Source: an uncultured Clostridiaceae bacterium
Lineage (GTDB): Bacteria > Bacillota > Clostridia > TANB77 > CAG-508
Assembly (NCBI GenBank): GCA_947642455.1
Contig: CANRSN010000007.1
Coordinates: forward strand, 1 to 64,000
Direction of reading: 5' to 3'
DNA length: 64,000 nucleotides
Shown: in pieces, positions 56,309 through 64,000 of the stretch
Layout: every line of letters starts with the position of its first letter
Position numbering within the stretch: position 1 is the first letter of the stretch
Position numbers and translations under genes: made by a program
Notes under the pieces: generated by a model
The model's input: the letters and a program-made list of their open reading frames with translations, nothing else
Databases searched by the model: none
What the model was told of the DNA's origin: nothing

Positions 56309-56338
56309 TATTATTGCATTTGAGGAAAAAATTATACA
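56309..56338 (-). promoter_or_regulatory. candidate sigma-G promoter of spoVT
   Basis: TGTATA, a 16-base spacer and CAATAATA on the minus strand resemble the sigma-G pattern (TGMATA, CATAMTA). It starts just past the stop codon of the upstream NTPase gene. The match was made by eye. Confidence 0.5.
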
Positions 56339-56343
56339 TTTTT

Positions 56344-58335
56344 TTATAGATTATTATAAATATTATTTTCTACCACTGGTGGTAGCTGTTTTGGCTCATA
56401 TACTTGCAAAATATTTCCCAATTCATTAGAAAATTCTTGTAACATAACTATTCTAATAGTATTTTCTTTTCCATCAATGTAATCATCTGTTATCTGTTTT
56501 AATTTTCTAATATTATTCATTTCTGGTTCAACTTGCCTTTTATGTTTCTTTACCCTTTCTGCCAACATTTCCTTTATAGATACTATATCTTCATTACTTG
56601 CACATGAAATTCTTTGGAACATTTGAAAAGCATCATAATACTTAAATATTGGAACATCCATACATTCTTTTGCAAACTTGTCGTAGAAAATTTCCATTTT
56701 CATAGGAATATTTTTAAATATATCTTCTGCTCTTTCCATATACATTTTATCTTTTAATTTTTCATTTATCTCTGTAAAATACCTAACAACCTCTGTCATT
56801 TCTGTTCCTACATCATCTACTGAAATTGCGTCAAGTTCTTCTTCAACATTATCACAATACTCAGCATTCAAAGAAGCCAAATTCAAACCACTTAAAAATA
56901 CACTTTTAATAGTTTTCATATCATAATTTATCAATTCTCTTCTTATAAAATAACTAAAATATGCAAACAATTTTACAATTTCTATTGGTTTTATTCTACC
57001 ATTTTTTACATCTTCCATAACTTCTTCTATAACATTGTCAAATTGATCATCTGCAATTTTCCAATACTCTTCTGTAAGTAGCCTTTTATATCCAGGTAAT
57101 TTATCTGTATCTATTGTATTTATAATAACTTCCATATTTTCTTTAAAAACTTTCATATCGAAAATACGTGTACGTACATAAATTTCAATAAATTTAAAAA
57201 ATCTATACTCTGCTTTAAAATTATAATAATAGTTATTATCAAATTCCTTAATATAAAATTGCCTATTATCCATAAACACTCTTGAAGAAACCAAAATTGC
57301 TTTATACTCTTCATTACTATTAATATTTATAAACTTATCCTTAGTAATTTTACCTGCTTTAATTTCAAAAGAAACCGCAATAGTAAAAATAAGCATTGTT
57401 TGCATTACCCTATGGTTTGTATTCGGATAAGACTTATTTACCATATCAAATATTTTTTTGAAGTCATTTAAGGCATGTTTTAAAATTCTCAAATTTCTAG
57501 TTCCACTCTTATTAAAAGTTGAAATAATTAAATTTGTATTTTCTCTTAAAAACCTTATTAAATCTGGGTATTTCTCATACCTCATTAAAAGACCACTAAT
57601 AATATAATTAAACTCCGGCACATATTCAAAAGTCTCACCTATTAACTTTTCTTTTATCCTTTCATAATCATTTGCTTTATCAAAAACATATTCAATAGTA
57701 TCTCTAATTCTTTCAACCATTGGCTTGTCAGTTTTTTGTATCAAATTTCCTTCTTTATCTAACAAATATGTTGCTATAAATGTTTTCATTTCCAAATTAC
57801 TGCTTTTTAGTTTTGTAGATAACTCCTTCTCATTACAAATAATAATAGTTTTAATATGATCATGTTCAACAAAATTATTAATATACCCTAAAATATCTAT
57901 AACATCAACATTGGCTCTCTCTAAGTCATCAAAACATAATACCTTATCATCTGTTGAAAAAAAGTCAGCATAATTAACCTTATCACCATTTTGAGTAACA
58001 CCAAAAAAATTCGCCATATCAAGCCCTGTTTTCGCATATTCTGGTATAGTACTTTGCCCATTTATATCCATAAACTTTTTCAAATTTTTATCCATTAGTT
58101 GAGTAGTCTCTATAAATATTTTCTTACTAATTTCCTCTAAATTTGAAATACCATATAATGACATATAAATAGTAGTATACTTTCTTCCATTTAGCATCAT
58201 GGAATCAATCTTATTCCTTATTTTATGATTCCAAAAATATGTCTTTCCACTTCCCCATTCACCATTTATCATAATAGCATAATCTGTATAATCTGCTCTA
58301 ATATAATCTAATATACTCTCTACTAATTCTTCCAT
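56344..58335 (-). CDS. KAP-type P-loop NTPase
   Basis: A 663-residue P-loop NTPase. Walker A is MINGEWGSGKTYFWN at about residues 23-37. Walker B is KVLCFDDLERANVDVIDIL at about 130-148, followed by TIIICNEKEL. A RNLRILKHALNDF segment near 290 is typical of the KAP/STAND-like group. The C-terminal half (300-663) is helical and has no recognised domain or TM helix, whereas many KAP proteins carry TM inserts. It lies 36 bases after comF and probably shares its transcript. KAP NTPases are often found in phage-defence or plasmid settings. A role here is unproven. Confidence 0.82.
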   Translation of the reverse strand: MEELVESILDYIRADYTDYAIMINGEWGSGKTYFWNHKIRNKIDSMMLNGRKYTTIYMSLYGISNLEEISKKIFIETTQLMDKNLKKFMDINGQSTIPEYAKTGLDMANFFGVTQNGDKVNYADFFSTDDKVLCFDDLERANVDVIDILGYINNFVEHDHIKTIIICNEKELSTKLKSSNLEMKTFIATYLLDKEGNLIQKTDKPMVERIRDTIEYVFDKANDYERIKEKLIGETFEYVPEFNYIISGLLMRYEKYPDLIRFLRENTNLIISTFNKSGTRNLRILKHALNDFKKIFDMVNKSYPNTNHRVMQTMLIFTIAVSFEIKAGKITKDKFININSNEEYKAILVSSRVFMDNRQFYIKEFDNNYYYNFKAEYRFFKFIEIYVRTRIFDMKVFKENMEVIINTIDTDKLPGYKRLLTEEYWKIADDQFDNVIEEVMEDVKNGRIKPIEIVKLFAYFSYFIRRELINYDMKTIKSVFLSGLNLASLNAEYCDNVEEELDAISVDDVGTEMTEVVRYFTEINEKLKDKMYMERAEDIFKNIPMKMEIFYDKFAKECMDVPIFKYYDAFQMFQRISCASNEDIVSIKEMLAERVKKHKRQVEPEMNNIRKLKQITDDYIDGKENTIRIVMLQEFSNELGNILQVYEPKQLPPVVENNIYNNL

Positions 58336-58371
58336 TTGCTTCTTCCTTTCATTTAATCACTTAAACTAATA

Positions 58372-59052
58372 TTAATCTTTTGCTAAAGTCAAAACTAATA
58401 TTTTGTTTGCATTTGCTCGTTTTAACATTCTTGCACATTCATTTACTGTACTTCCTGTTGTATATATATCATCAAAAATAATAATATTCTTATTAATTAT
58501 TTTTTGCTCATTTTTCAATATATATACACCTTTTGCATTTTCAATTCTTTGCCATTTATTCAAACTGCTTTGTTCAATAGTATTTTCCTTCTTTATCAAA
58601 CAATCATTTACAAACTCCAATTTTTTCAAATTTTTGGCTAACTTCTTAGCTATAATCTCACTTTGATTATATCCTCTTACTTTTTTTCTTTTTTTATGTA
58701 TTGGAACTGGAATAATTATATCATAACTTTCTAAAAATCTACACATTTTTTCATTTTTTAACATAATTTTCACAAAAGTTTCATTCAAATACGCCTTATC
58801 ATTAAATTTGTAATCTATTATTTTTTGTCTAACCACCCCTTCATATTTAAACAAATAAATATGATTATCAAAATACTTTTCCTCCATGTTTCTCATATTT
58901 TTTACATTATAGTTTCTATTAGTCTTATTACTGCATATATCAAATTTCATTAATTCTTCATCTATAAATTCGGGATAAATGGGACGGAGCAAATCGGGAC
59001 ATTTTTGTCCCAAAAGGGACAGATCATTGTAACATTTTTGTAATATTTTCAT
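58372..59052 (-). CDS. ComF family phosphoribosyltransferase-like protein with rewritten N-terminus
   Basis: A competence-type ComFC homologue. The PRPP-binding loop IIIFDDIYTTGSTVNECARM and the PVPIHKKRKKVRGYNQSEII region are intact. ComF proteins normally begin with paired CxxC zinc motifs. Here these are missing, and residues about 10-26 of the 59052 start (LSLLGQKCPDLLRPIYPEF) are read from the inverted repeat of the adjacent transposon. The frame also opens at 59100, but GAGGGTG favours ATG 59052, just past the transposase stop. The gene seems to have lost its original 5' end by insertion and gained a new start. Function may be impaired. Confidence 0.82.
   Translation of the reverse strand: MKILQKCYNDLSLLGQKCPDLLRPIYPEFIDEELMKFDICSNKTNRNYNVKNMRNMEEKYFDNHIYLFKYEGVVRQKIIDYKFNDKAYLNETFVKIMLKNEKMCRFLESYDIIIPVPIHKKRKKVRGYNQSEIIAKKLAKNLKKLEFVNDCLIKKENTIEQSSLNKWQRIENAKGVYILKNEQKIINKNIIIFDDIYTTGSTVNECARMLKRANANKILVLTLAKD
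58977..59023. repeat. left 47-bp inverted repeat of the RAYT element
   Basis: AAATGGGACGGAGCAAATCG, then GGGACATTTTTGTCCC and CAAAAGGGACAGA. It contains alternating GGGAC/GTCCC hairpins, REP-like. The complement at 60123-60169 differs only in the 5-base hairpin loop. It lies inside the comF reading frame. Confidence 0.9.
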
Positions 59053-59053
59053 T

Positions 59054-59812
59054 TTATTTATTACACCCTCTTTTCTTTCTATAAAGTTTCTTTTTTTCAC
59101 ATCCTAATATTTGGGCTAATTCTTTAATCTCAAATTCCCCCCATTTATTTTCTAAATTTTCAAATAATTTTTTTATAAAAAACTTGTTTTCTATAATATC
59201 CTCTTTGTCTATATTATTATTTTTCACAAATTCATTTATAAAATTCTCTAAATCATCTTCAACATCTATTTTTATACCTTTTGGATTATCTTCTATTGAA
59301 TAAAATTTTTCTAAATAATTATCTTCTGAATTAAATACTAAACCTAAAATTTCTTTATTGACAATTCCTGTTTTATTAATAAAATCATTATATGATGAAA
59401 ATTTGTAATCTTCTTCTCTTTCAACTATATGTGCTTTTACTGGATTCATATGTATGTATTTTATACATCTTTTTAATTGGTTCTGCGTTTCTATATTTAC
59501 TGAATTAAATCTATCTCTAAATATATAACCTACTCTATTTCTTGTCTTGTTATAAAATCTAGCATAATCGCAATTTACATCTTTCATAAATTTACTTATG
59601 TTAGAATGATCTTTTGAATAACTTATTATGTGTGCATGATTTCCCATTATACAATAAGATATTAAATTTATATTATATTTTTCTGAATTTTTTTTGATTA
59701 GCTTTATATACATTAATTTTTCACTATTTTTTTCATATATATACTCTTTATCAATTCCTTGACACATTATATGTGTAAAATCTGTCAATATATTTCTTGA
59801 ATTTCTTGGCAT
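59054..59812 (-). CDS. REP-associated tyrosine transposase (Y1_Tnp / RAYT)
   Basis: A 252-residue single-strand DNA transposase of the IS200-like Y1 superfamily. The HuH metal-binding motif is MGNHAHIISYS. The catalytic tyrosine lies in VNCDYARFYNK, and CIKYIHMNPVKAHIVE then YKFSSYNDF are RAYT hallmarks. A C-terminal extension (ELAQILGCEKKKLYRKKRG) looks like a helix-turn-helix, as in the DnaA-like tail of RAYTs. AAGGAGG lies before the ATG. All visible key residues are present, so it may be active. Flanking GGGAC/GTCCC hairpins are its likely substrates. Confidence 0.92.
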   Translation of the reverse strand: MPRNSRNILTDFTHIMCQGIDKEYIYEKNSEKLMYIKLIKKNSEKYNINLISYCIMGNHAHIISYSKDHSNISKFMKDVNCDYARFYNKTRNRVGYIFRDRFNSVNIETQNQLKRCIKYIHMNPVKAHIVEREEDYKFSSYNDFINKTGIVNKEILGLVFNSEDNYLEKFYSIEDNPKGIKIDVEDDLENFINEFVKNNNIDKEDIIENKFFIKKLFENLENKWGEFEIKELAQILGCEKKKLYRKKRGCNK

Positions 59813-59944
59813 ATCTTTTCCTCCTTATTTTATATTTACATGTGGTATTAAAAGTAGTTCAAAATGTTTTAATCATACCACCATTGTCCTTGCATCGAAA
59901 ACAGAAATTTTTCCTTTACTTGTATTCAAATATATTAAATTATC

Positions 59945-60050
59945 TACTGTATTATTAATATTTATAGAAGTTTGGCTAAAGATGATATAAAAGTGAACAT
60001 GATCTTATGATATCTATAAAGCCATTAAAAATAAATATTAATAACACAGG
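59945..60050 (+). repeat. nested-palindrome repeat, copy H (decayed)
   Basis: The inner arms TTATTAATATTTAT (59952-59965) and ATAAATATTAATAA (60031-60044) are intact. The core between them has lost its GC-rich blocks. It lies inside the RAYT element's noncoding part. Confidence 0.6.
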
Positions 60051-60113
60051 CAGATTGTTAATTTACTTACATCCGAATATTAATCTTTTGTTTTCAAATA
60101 TTTTACTAAAATA

Positions 60114-62402
60114 TTACATTGGTCTGTCCCTTTTGGGACATTTTTGTCCCGATTTGCTCCGTCCCATTTTGTACATTAGACCTGTATTTCTTTTTTTATT
60201 ATCTGCATTTTGTATCATATATTGTACTAAGTTTGGGTTTCCTAGAATAATTAGCAATTCTTTTGCTCTGGTCATTCCTGTATATAGTAAATTTCTGGTA
60301 AGAAGTTGAGGGGCGGTTTGTGGTATTACCATAATTGCAACATCAAATTCACTACCTTGAGCTTTATGTATAGTTATTGCATATGCATGTTCTATTTGTT
60401 CTATTTCTGAAAATTGATAATATGCTATTTTTTCATCATCAAATTTTATGGTTATTGTTTTTTCCAAGTCATCTATTTTTTCAATTACTCCTAATTCCCC
60501 ATTAAATATTCCTGTACCTGATTCGTATTTATTATTTATGTTATTAGAATTTGTTTGTTTTTCCCAGAATATATCATAGTTATTCTTTATTTGCATAACT
60601 CTGTCATTTTCTCTATATATAACTTCACCAAATGCTTTTTCTTTTAAATAATCTCTTTTTGGATTTAAATTTTCCTGTAATATTTTATTTAGTTCTTTTG
60701 TACCTAATTTTCCTTTTTTTGTTGGTGTTAATACTTGTATGTTTTTGAAAAAGTCATAGTTTCCATAGTTTTTTAATCTTTCTTTACTTAGTGATATTAT
60801 GTTATACAATATTTTTTCCTGATTTATTTCTTTTATATAGAAAAAGTCTTCTTTTTGATTTTCTGCTTCACTATTATTTAAAAATGCTTCTCCTTCATTT
60901 ACTCTATGTGCATTTAGTATTATTTTGCTTTTTGCAGCTTGTCTAAAAATTTTGTTTAATACTATTGTTGCAATTTTTTCTGAATTTATTAAATCTTTTA
61001 ATACTGAGCCTGGTCCCACAGAAGGTAATTGATCTATGTCTCCTACTAATACAAGTTTTGTTCCTTGATATAAGGCTTTTGATAAATAATTCATTAAGAA
61101 AATGTCTACCATTGACATTTCATCTACTATTACCACATCTGCATCTAGTGGGGCAATGTCATATTCTTTATTATTGAAATTTCCCTGTTCTGATTCAAAT
61201 TTTCCTATTTCTAATAGCCTATGTAGGGTTTTTGCTTCTTCTCCTGTAGTTTGTGTCATACGTTTTGCTGCTCTTCCTGTAGGAGCGCATAATACTACTT
61301 TTTTGCCATATTTTTTGTATATTTCTATTATGCTTTTTATAATTGTTGTTTTTCCTGTTCCTGGTCCACCTGTTATTATACACACATTATTTTCGTTTAC
61401 GCTTTCTATTGCTTCTTTTTGTTTGTCTGATAATTCTATTTCTGATGTTTTTTCTATTATTTTTAGTTCTTTGCTTATATTTCCTATTTTCTTTATATTT
61501 TTACTATTATTTAATATTTTTATTTTATCTGCTACATTTTCTTCTGCACGATAAAATGATGATAAATATATCCATTTTTGAACTGATTCACCATCTTCAT
61601 TTTCTCTTTGTTCTTCTATTATCTCTCCTTTAATTTTTAGTTCTATTATGTTGTCTTGTATATCTTCATCTTGTACATTTAATAGATTTTTACAAAATTC
61701 TATTAGATTTTCTAGTAATACACAACAGTGTCCATTATACGAAGCACACATTAACGCATATTTTATTCCACTTTTTACTCTTTTTTCATAATTATATGGT
61801 AACCCTAAGTCGATAGCCATTTTATCTATTTTCTTAAAGTCTACATTATTTGCCACATCAACTAATATATATGGATTTGCTTCTATTTCTTCTATTGCAT
61901 TTGCTCCTAATGCTTTATATACATTTTTTGCATTTTGTACCCCTATATTAAATTTTTCTAAAAACCCTACTATTTGCCATAGTTCCCAGTTTTCCACAAA
62001 TGTTTCTGAAATTTGAATTGCTTTATCTACAGTTATTCCTTTTATGTTTGCTAGTTTTCTAGGCTCAAATTTTAAAACATGTATTGTTTCTTCTCCAAAT
62101 TCTTTTATTATTCGTTTTGCTGTTGCTGGTCCAACTCCCTTTATTGTTCCATTTGCTAAATATCTTTCTAGCGCTCCTAGTGTTTCTGGCATAAGTTTTT
62201 CAAATGTAGTTATTTTAAATTGTTCTCCATAATCTTGATGTGTTACTATGTTACCTTGTAATTTTAATGTATCTCCAACATTAATAAAAGGTAAATATCC
62301 TACAACTATAGTCTCACCATCACTTGTCTCAAATTCTGCTACAGTATAGCTATTTATCTCATTTTGATATATTATATCTTTTATTTCGCCTTTAATTTCC
62401 AA
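60114..62402 (-). CDS. recD2: RecD2-type ATP-dependent DNA helicase
   Basis: An SF1B 5'-3' helicase for DNA repair in bacteria lacking RecBCD. The N-terminal OB-fold and HhH region (GTIKGVGPATAKRIIKEFGE) is followed by helicase motif I GGPGTGKTTIIKSI, motif II VVIVDEMSMVDIF, GDIDQLPSVGPGSVL and motif VI YTGMTRAKELL. Its 762 residues are typical. The last 15 or so residues (GRSKSGQKCPKRDRPM) are encoded by the transposon's inverted repeat and replace the native end. The enzyme core is complete, so activity is likely kept. Confidence 0.95.
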   Translation of the reverse strand: MEIKGEIKDIIYQNEINSYTVAEFETSDGETIVVGYLPFINVGDTLKLQGNIVTHQDYGEQFKITTFEKLMPETLGALERYLANGTIKGVGPATAKRIIKEFGEETIHVLKFEPRKLANIKGITVDKAIQISETFVENWELWQIVGFLEKFNIGVQNAKNVYKALGANAIEEIEANPYILVDVANNVDFKKIDKMAIDLGLPYNYEKRVKSGIKYALMCASYNGHCCVLLENLIEFCKNLLNVQDEDIQDNIIELKIKGEIIEEQRENEDGESVQKWIYLSSFYRAEENVADKIKILNNSKNIKKIGNISKELKIIEKTSEIELSDKQKEAIESVNENNVCIITGGPGTGKTTIIKSIIEIYKKYGKKVVLCAPTGRAAKRMTQTTGEEAKTLHRLLEIGKFESEQGNFNNKEYDIAPLDADVVIVDEMSMVDIFLMNYLSKALYQGTKLVLVGDIDQLPSVGPGSVLKDLINSEKIATIVLNKIFRQAAKSKIILNAHRVNEGEAFLNNSEAENQKEDFFYIKEINQEKILYNIISLSKERLKNYGNYDFFKNIQVLTPTKKGKLGTKELNKILQENLNPKRDYLKEKAFGEVIYRENDRVMQIKNNYDIFWEKQTNSNNINNKYESGTGIFNGELGVIEKIDDLEKTITIKFDDEKIAYYQFSEIEQIEHAYAITIHKAQGSEFDVAIMVIPQTAPQLLTRNLLYTGMTRAKELLIILGNPNLVQYMIQNADNKKRNTGLMYKMGRSKSGQKCPKRDRPM
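60123..60169. repeat. right 47-bp inverted repeat of the RAYT element
   Basis: The complement of the left repeat, with the central hairpin loop inverted (TTTTT versus AAAAA). It lies inside the 3' end of recD2. Confidence 0.9.
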
Positions 62403-62420
62403 ATGATTACCTCTTCTCTT

Positions 62421-62771
62421 TTAGTGTTCAACACTTTCTATTATATCTTTACATTCTCTCCAATTTGTTACTTTTATACAATTGTAATCTTTACTTAATT
62501 TTTCTAAAATTTCTTTCGTGTCATCTGTTGAGTCTAAATCTGCTATTATTATGTCTTTTACATTTTCTTCTTTTCCATATAAAATTCTAAACAATATTGA
62601 ACGCAAAAAACCTTCTATTTTGTTTTCTTGGTTTTTTACTGCTATTATTAAATAAATTCCCTCTGATTTTAAATTTGTATGTAAATATATGTTTAAAATA
62701 GTTTTTATTAGCTCAATTACGCCATATATCGCCATTGTCCATAATATTGCATTTAATATAAAATCTCCCAT
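62421..62771 (-). CDS. small membrane protein with half GT-A-like fold
   Basis: A 116-residue protein. A TM helix at about 5-27 (LNAILWTMAIYGVIELIKTI) precedes a soluble part with strand-helix-strand order (GIYLIIAVKNQENKIEGFLR; VKDIIIADLDSTDDTKEILE). This resembles the start of family 2 glycosyltransferases up to the first Asp box, then stops. It could be a regulatory or degenerate GT fragment. It lies 18 bases before recD2 on the same strand. The function is unknown. Confidence 0.7.
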   Translation of the reverse strand: MGDFILNAILWTMAIYGVIELIKTILNIYLHTNLKSEGIYLIIAVKNQENKIEGFLRSILFRILYGKEENVKDIIIADLDSTDDTKEILEKLSKDYNCIKVTNWRECKDIIESVEH

Positions 62772-62859
62772 ATATATGCCTCCTATAACATATAATATGA
62801 GAAATTTTAGTTTTAGTTACCTAGAACTTTAAATTACTATCTAAGTAATGAATACATAT

Positions 62860-62930
62860 ATTGTAACAATTCAGAGATAAACAATATTTATATTATACTG
62901 TGTTATTAATATTTATACAAGTAGCCACAG
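62860..62930 (+). repeat. nested-palindrome repeat, copy J (decayed half)
   Basis: It contains an outer-arm piece TGTAACAATTCAGAGATA and an inner-arm piece TTATTAATATTTATACAAGT, but no core or right half. It fills the gap between the thymidylate kinase and GT-like genes. Confidence 0.45.
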
Positions 62931-62935
62931 TTTGA

Positions 62936-63610
62936 CTATTTTATATGTTTTATTATTTCATTATATATTTGATTATGTATATCTTCTATTGTTCTTAGTT
63001 CTCCATTTTGTACACAATCTACTTGATACCAGTTATATTTTTTTGCTACTTCACATGCAGCATTATGAGCATCTCTCATATGGCTTTCATCTCTTTCATG
63101 TATATCTTTTTGTGTTGTGTGAGAAAATTTATTTTCTCTATCTTTTATTAGTTCTAGTGCCTTATCTACTGGCATGTTTAAGAAAAATACCTCTGTTGGC
63201 TTTGGAAGATTATATAAATTAAATTCAAAATCTATTAACCAATTTAAAAATTTCTCTCTTTCTTGTTTATTGTCTATTTTCCCTGCCTGATGTACCATAT
63301 TTGCTGTTGTATATCTATCTGCTAACAGTATTCCTCCATTTTGGTAAAATTCTTCAAACTCCTTTTTAAATGTTGCGTATCTGTCTACTGCATAAAAAGT
63401 TGAAGCTATATATGGGCTTATTTCTTTTGCATTTTCTCCAAATTCGCCAGATAAATACATTTTTACTAATGCAGAACTTGGTGAATCATAGTTAGGAAAG
63501 CTCATTACTTTATATTTTATATTATTTTTATCAAAACTCTCTTTTAATAATTCAAATTGTGTTTGTTTTCCACTTCCATCAGTACCATCTATAACAAATA
63601 ATTTCCCCAT
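62936..63610 (-). CDS. tmk: thymidylate kinase
   Basis: dTMP kinase of pyrimidine nucleotide synthesis. The P-loop is DGTDGSGKQTQFELL, the DR-type motif ILLADRYTTANMVHQAGK, and the lid region is HTTQKDIHERDE. At 224 residues it is slightly longer than the usual 205-215. The frame extends 20 codons upstream without a ribosome site. AAAGGA lies 12 bases before ATG 63610 and the N-terminus MGKLFVIDGTDGSG is typical. Confidence 0.92.
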   Translation of the reverse strand: MGKLFVIDGTDGSGKQTQFELLKESFDKNNIKYKVMSFPNYDSPSSALVKMYLSGEFGENAKEISPYIASTFYAVDRYATFKKEFEEFYQNGGILLADRYTTANMVHQAGKIDNKQEREKFLNWLIDFEFNLYNLPKPTEVFFLNMPVDKALELIKDRENKFSHTTQKDIHERDESHMRDAHNAACEVAKKYNWYQVDCVQNGELRTIEDIHNQIYNEIIKHIK

Positions 63611-63680
63611 TTTTAGTTTTATTCCTTTCTCTTTTCTAGAAACTCTCTTAATTATAAAGCTACGATTCATAGCCTATATT

Positions 63681-63830
63681 TAGGTAATATAATATTTATT
63701 TTTAGAAGTTTTGCGCAGAGAAACTCCAGAATAGACATGACCCAGAGTTACCTACAAAGCCAGTGAAAAACTTCGTTAAAATAAATATTATATTAACTAA
63801 AATATACAATTTTATAAACTGTGAATTGTA
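63681..63830 (+). repeat. nested-palindrome repeat, copy G (core forward)
   Basis: The inner arms TAATATAATATTTATTTT (63685-63702) and complement (63778-63795) are perfect over 18 bp. The core is GCGCAGAGAAACTCCAGAAT ... GACCCAGAGTTACCTACAAA. The right outer arm (TATACAATTTTATAAACTGT then GAATTGTA) matches the outer arm of copy D. It lies between pheT and tmk. Confidence 0.85.
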
Positions 63831-63851
63831 CTTCTTTATATTAATAGAAAT

Positions 63852-64000
63852 TTATTTTGTTGATCTTATTTCCATTCCTTGTTTTTCTAATGTTTGCATT
63901 ATTTTATTTAATATATCATTTATCTCTTCATCTGTCAATGTCTTGTCTTGTGCCTCAAATTCTAAAGAATATGCAATACTTTTTTTATCTTTTCCTATAT
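63852..64000 (-). CDS. pheT: phenylalanyl-tRNA synthetase beta subunit, C-terminal end (cut by window)
   Basis: The minus strand from the window edge encodes about 49 residues: GKDKKSIAYSLEFEAQDKTL, then TDEEINDILNKIMQTLEKQG and MEIRSTK before a TAA. This is the end of the FDX-ACB (anticodon-binding) domain at the C-terminus of PheT (pattern KSLAYSLxFxxxxxTLTDEEV). The rest lies beyond base 64000. Confidence 0.85.
   Translation of the reverse strand, partial: IGKDKKSIAYSLEFEAQDKTLTDEEINDILNKIMQTLEKQGMEIRSTK

Larger units (their letters stand above)
58977..60169 (-). mobile_element. RAYT (REP-associated Y1 transposase) element bounded by inverted REP-like repeats
   Basis: A 1.2-kb unit consisting of a Y1-family transposase gene and about 300 noncoding bases between two 47-bp inverted repeats. 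The right end codes for the last residues of RecD2 and the left end for the first residues of ComF. recD2 and comF would otherwise be adjacent, so insertion at their junction is the simplest reading. Confidence 0.75.

Overview
The window looks like the chromosome of a low-GC Firmicute (Bacillota) of the class Clostridia. The DNA is very AT-rich. Most promoters are plain sigma-A type with a 17-base spacer, and ribosome binding sites are strong AGGAGG types. Sporulation genes (spoIIM, gpr, spoVT and a stand-alone Spo0A-like DNA-binding domain) sit among housekeeping genes. I cannot name a genus from sequence alone.

Nearly all genes are on the minus strand, so the layout is best read from high to low coordinates. 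Right end: the pheT 3' end, thymidylate kinase, a GT-A-like small protein and recD2. Next is a RAYT-type transposase bounded by 47-bp inverted repeats that run into the ends of recD2 and comF, then comF, a KAP-type NTPase and spoVT. At 52.8-54.6 kb a plus-strand two-gene unit of unknown function lies between tcdA and murB. Then come murB, yvcK, a glycogen debranching enzyme, ruvC, holA, gpr and the Spo0A-like domain. The operon rimP-nusA-rnpM-L7Ae-infB-rbfA-nrnA-truB follows at 44.5-36.8 kb. A probable 6S RNA and pyruvate kinase come next, then a Ca2+-type P-type ATPase. A second plus-strand island (29.3-31.4 kb) carries an Rpn-type nuclease and an orphan DNA methyltransferase. The left part holds a NatA/NatB-like ABC transporter, a heterodimeric ABC exporter, spoIIM-xerD, rny, a 55-residue plus-strand gene, a class A PBP, cysS, ftsH, trpS, obg, lgt, lexA, mreB and a TetR/acyl-CoA synthetase pair. 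A partial tRNA-Met lies at the left edge.

The most unusual feature is a family of dispersed nested palindromes, about 105-230 bp. There are six well-preserved copies (5.2, 9.9, 19.8, 28.6, 34.4 and 63.7 kb) and several truncated or decayed ones. Each has an AT-rich inner inverted repeat built on AATAAATATTAATATT around a GC-rich asymmetric core (GCGCAGGGAAGCTCCC ... GACCCAGAG ... GAAGCCAGTAA). Several also have a second, outer inverted repeat. The outer arms differ in sequence between copies but remain self-complementary within each copy, so base pairing is being kept. I do not recognise the family. It could be a non-autonomous mobile element, a structured RNA, or both.

Other points of interest are the unknown two-gene cytosolic/membrane unit at 52.8 kb, the RAYT insertion that rewrote the ends of recD2 and comF, the methyltransferase with DILY in place of DPPY, and a divergent membrane-anchored YvcK.
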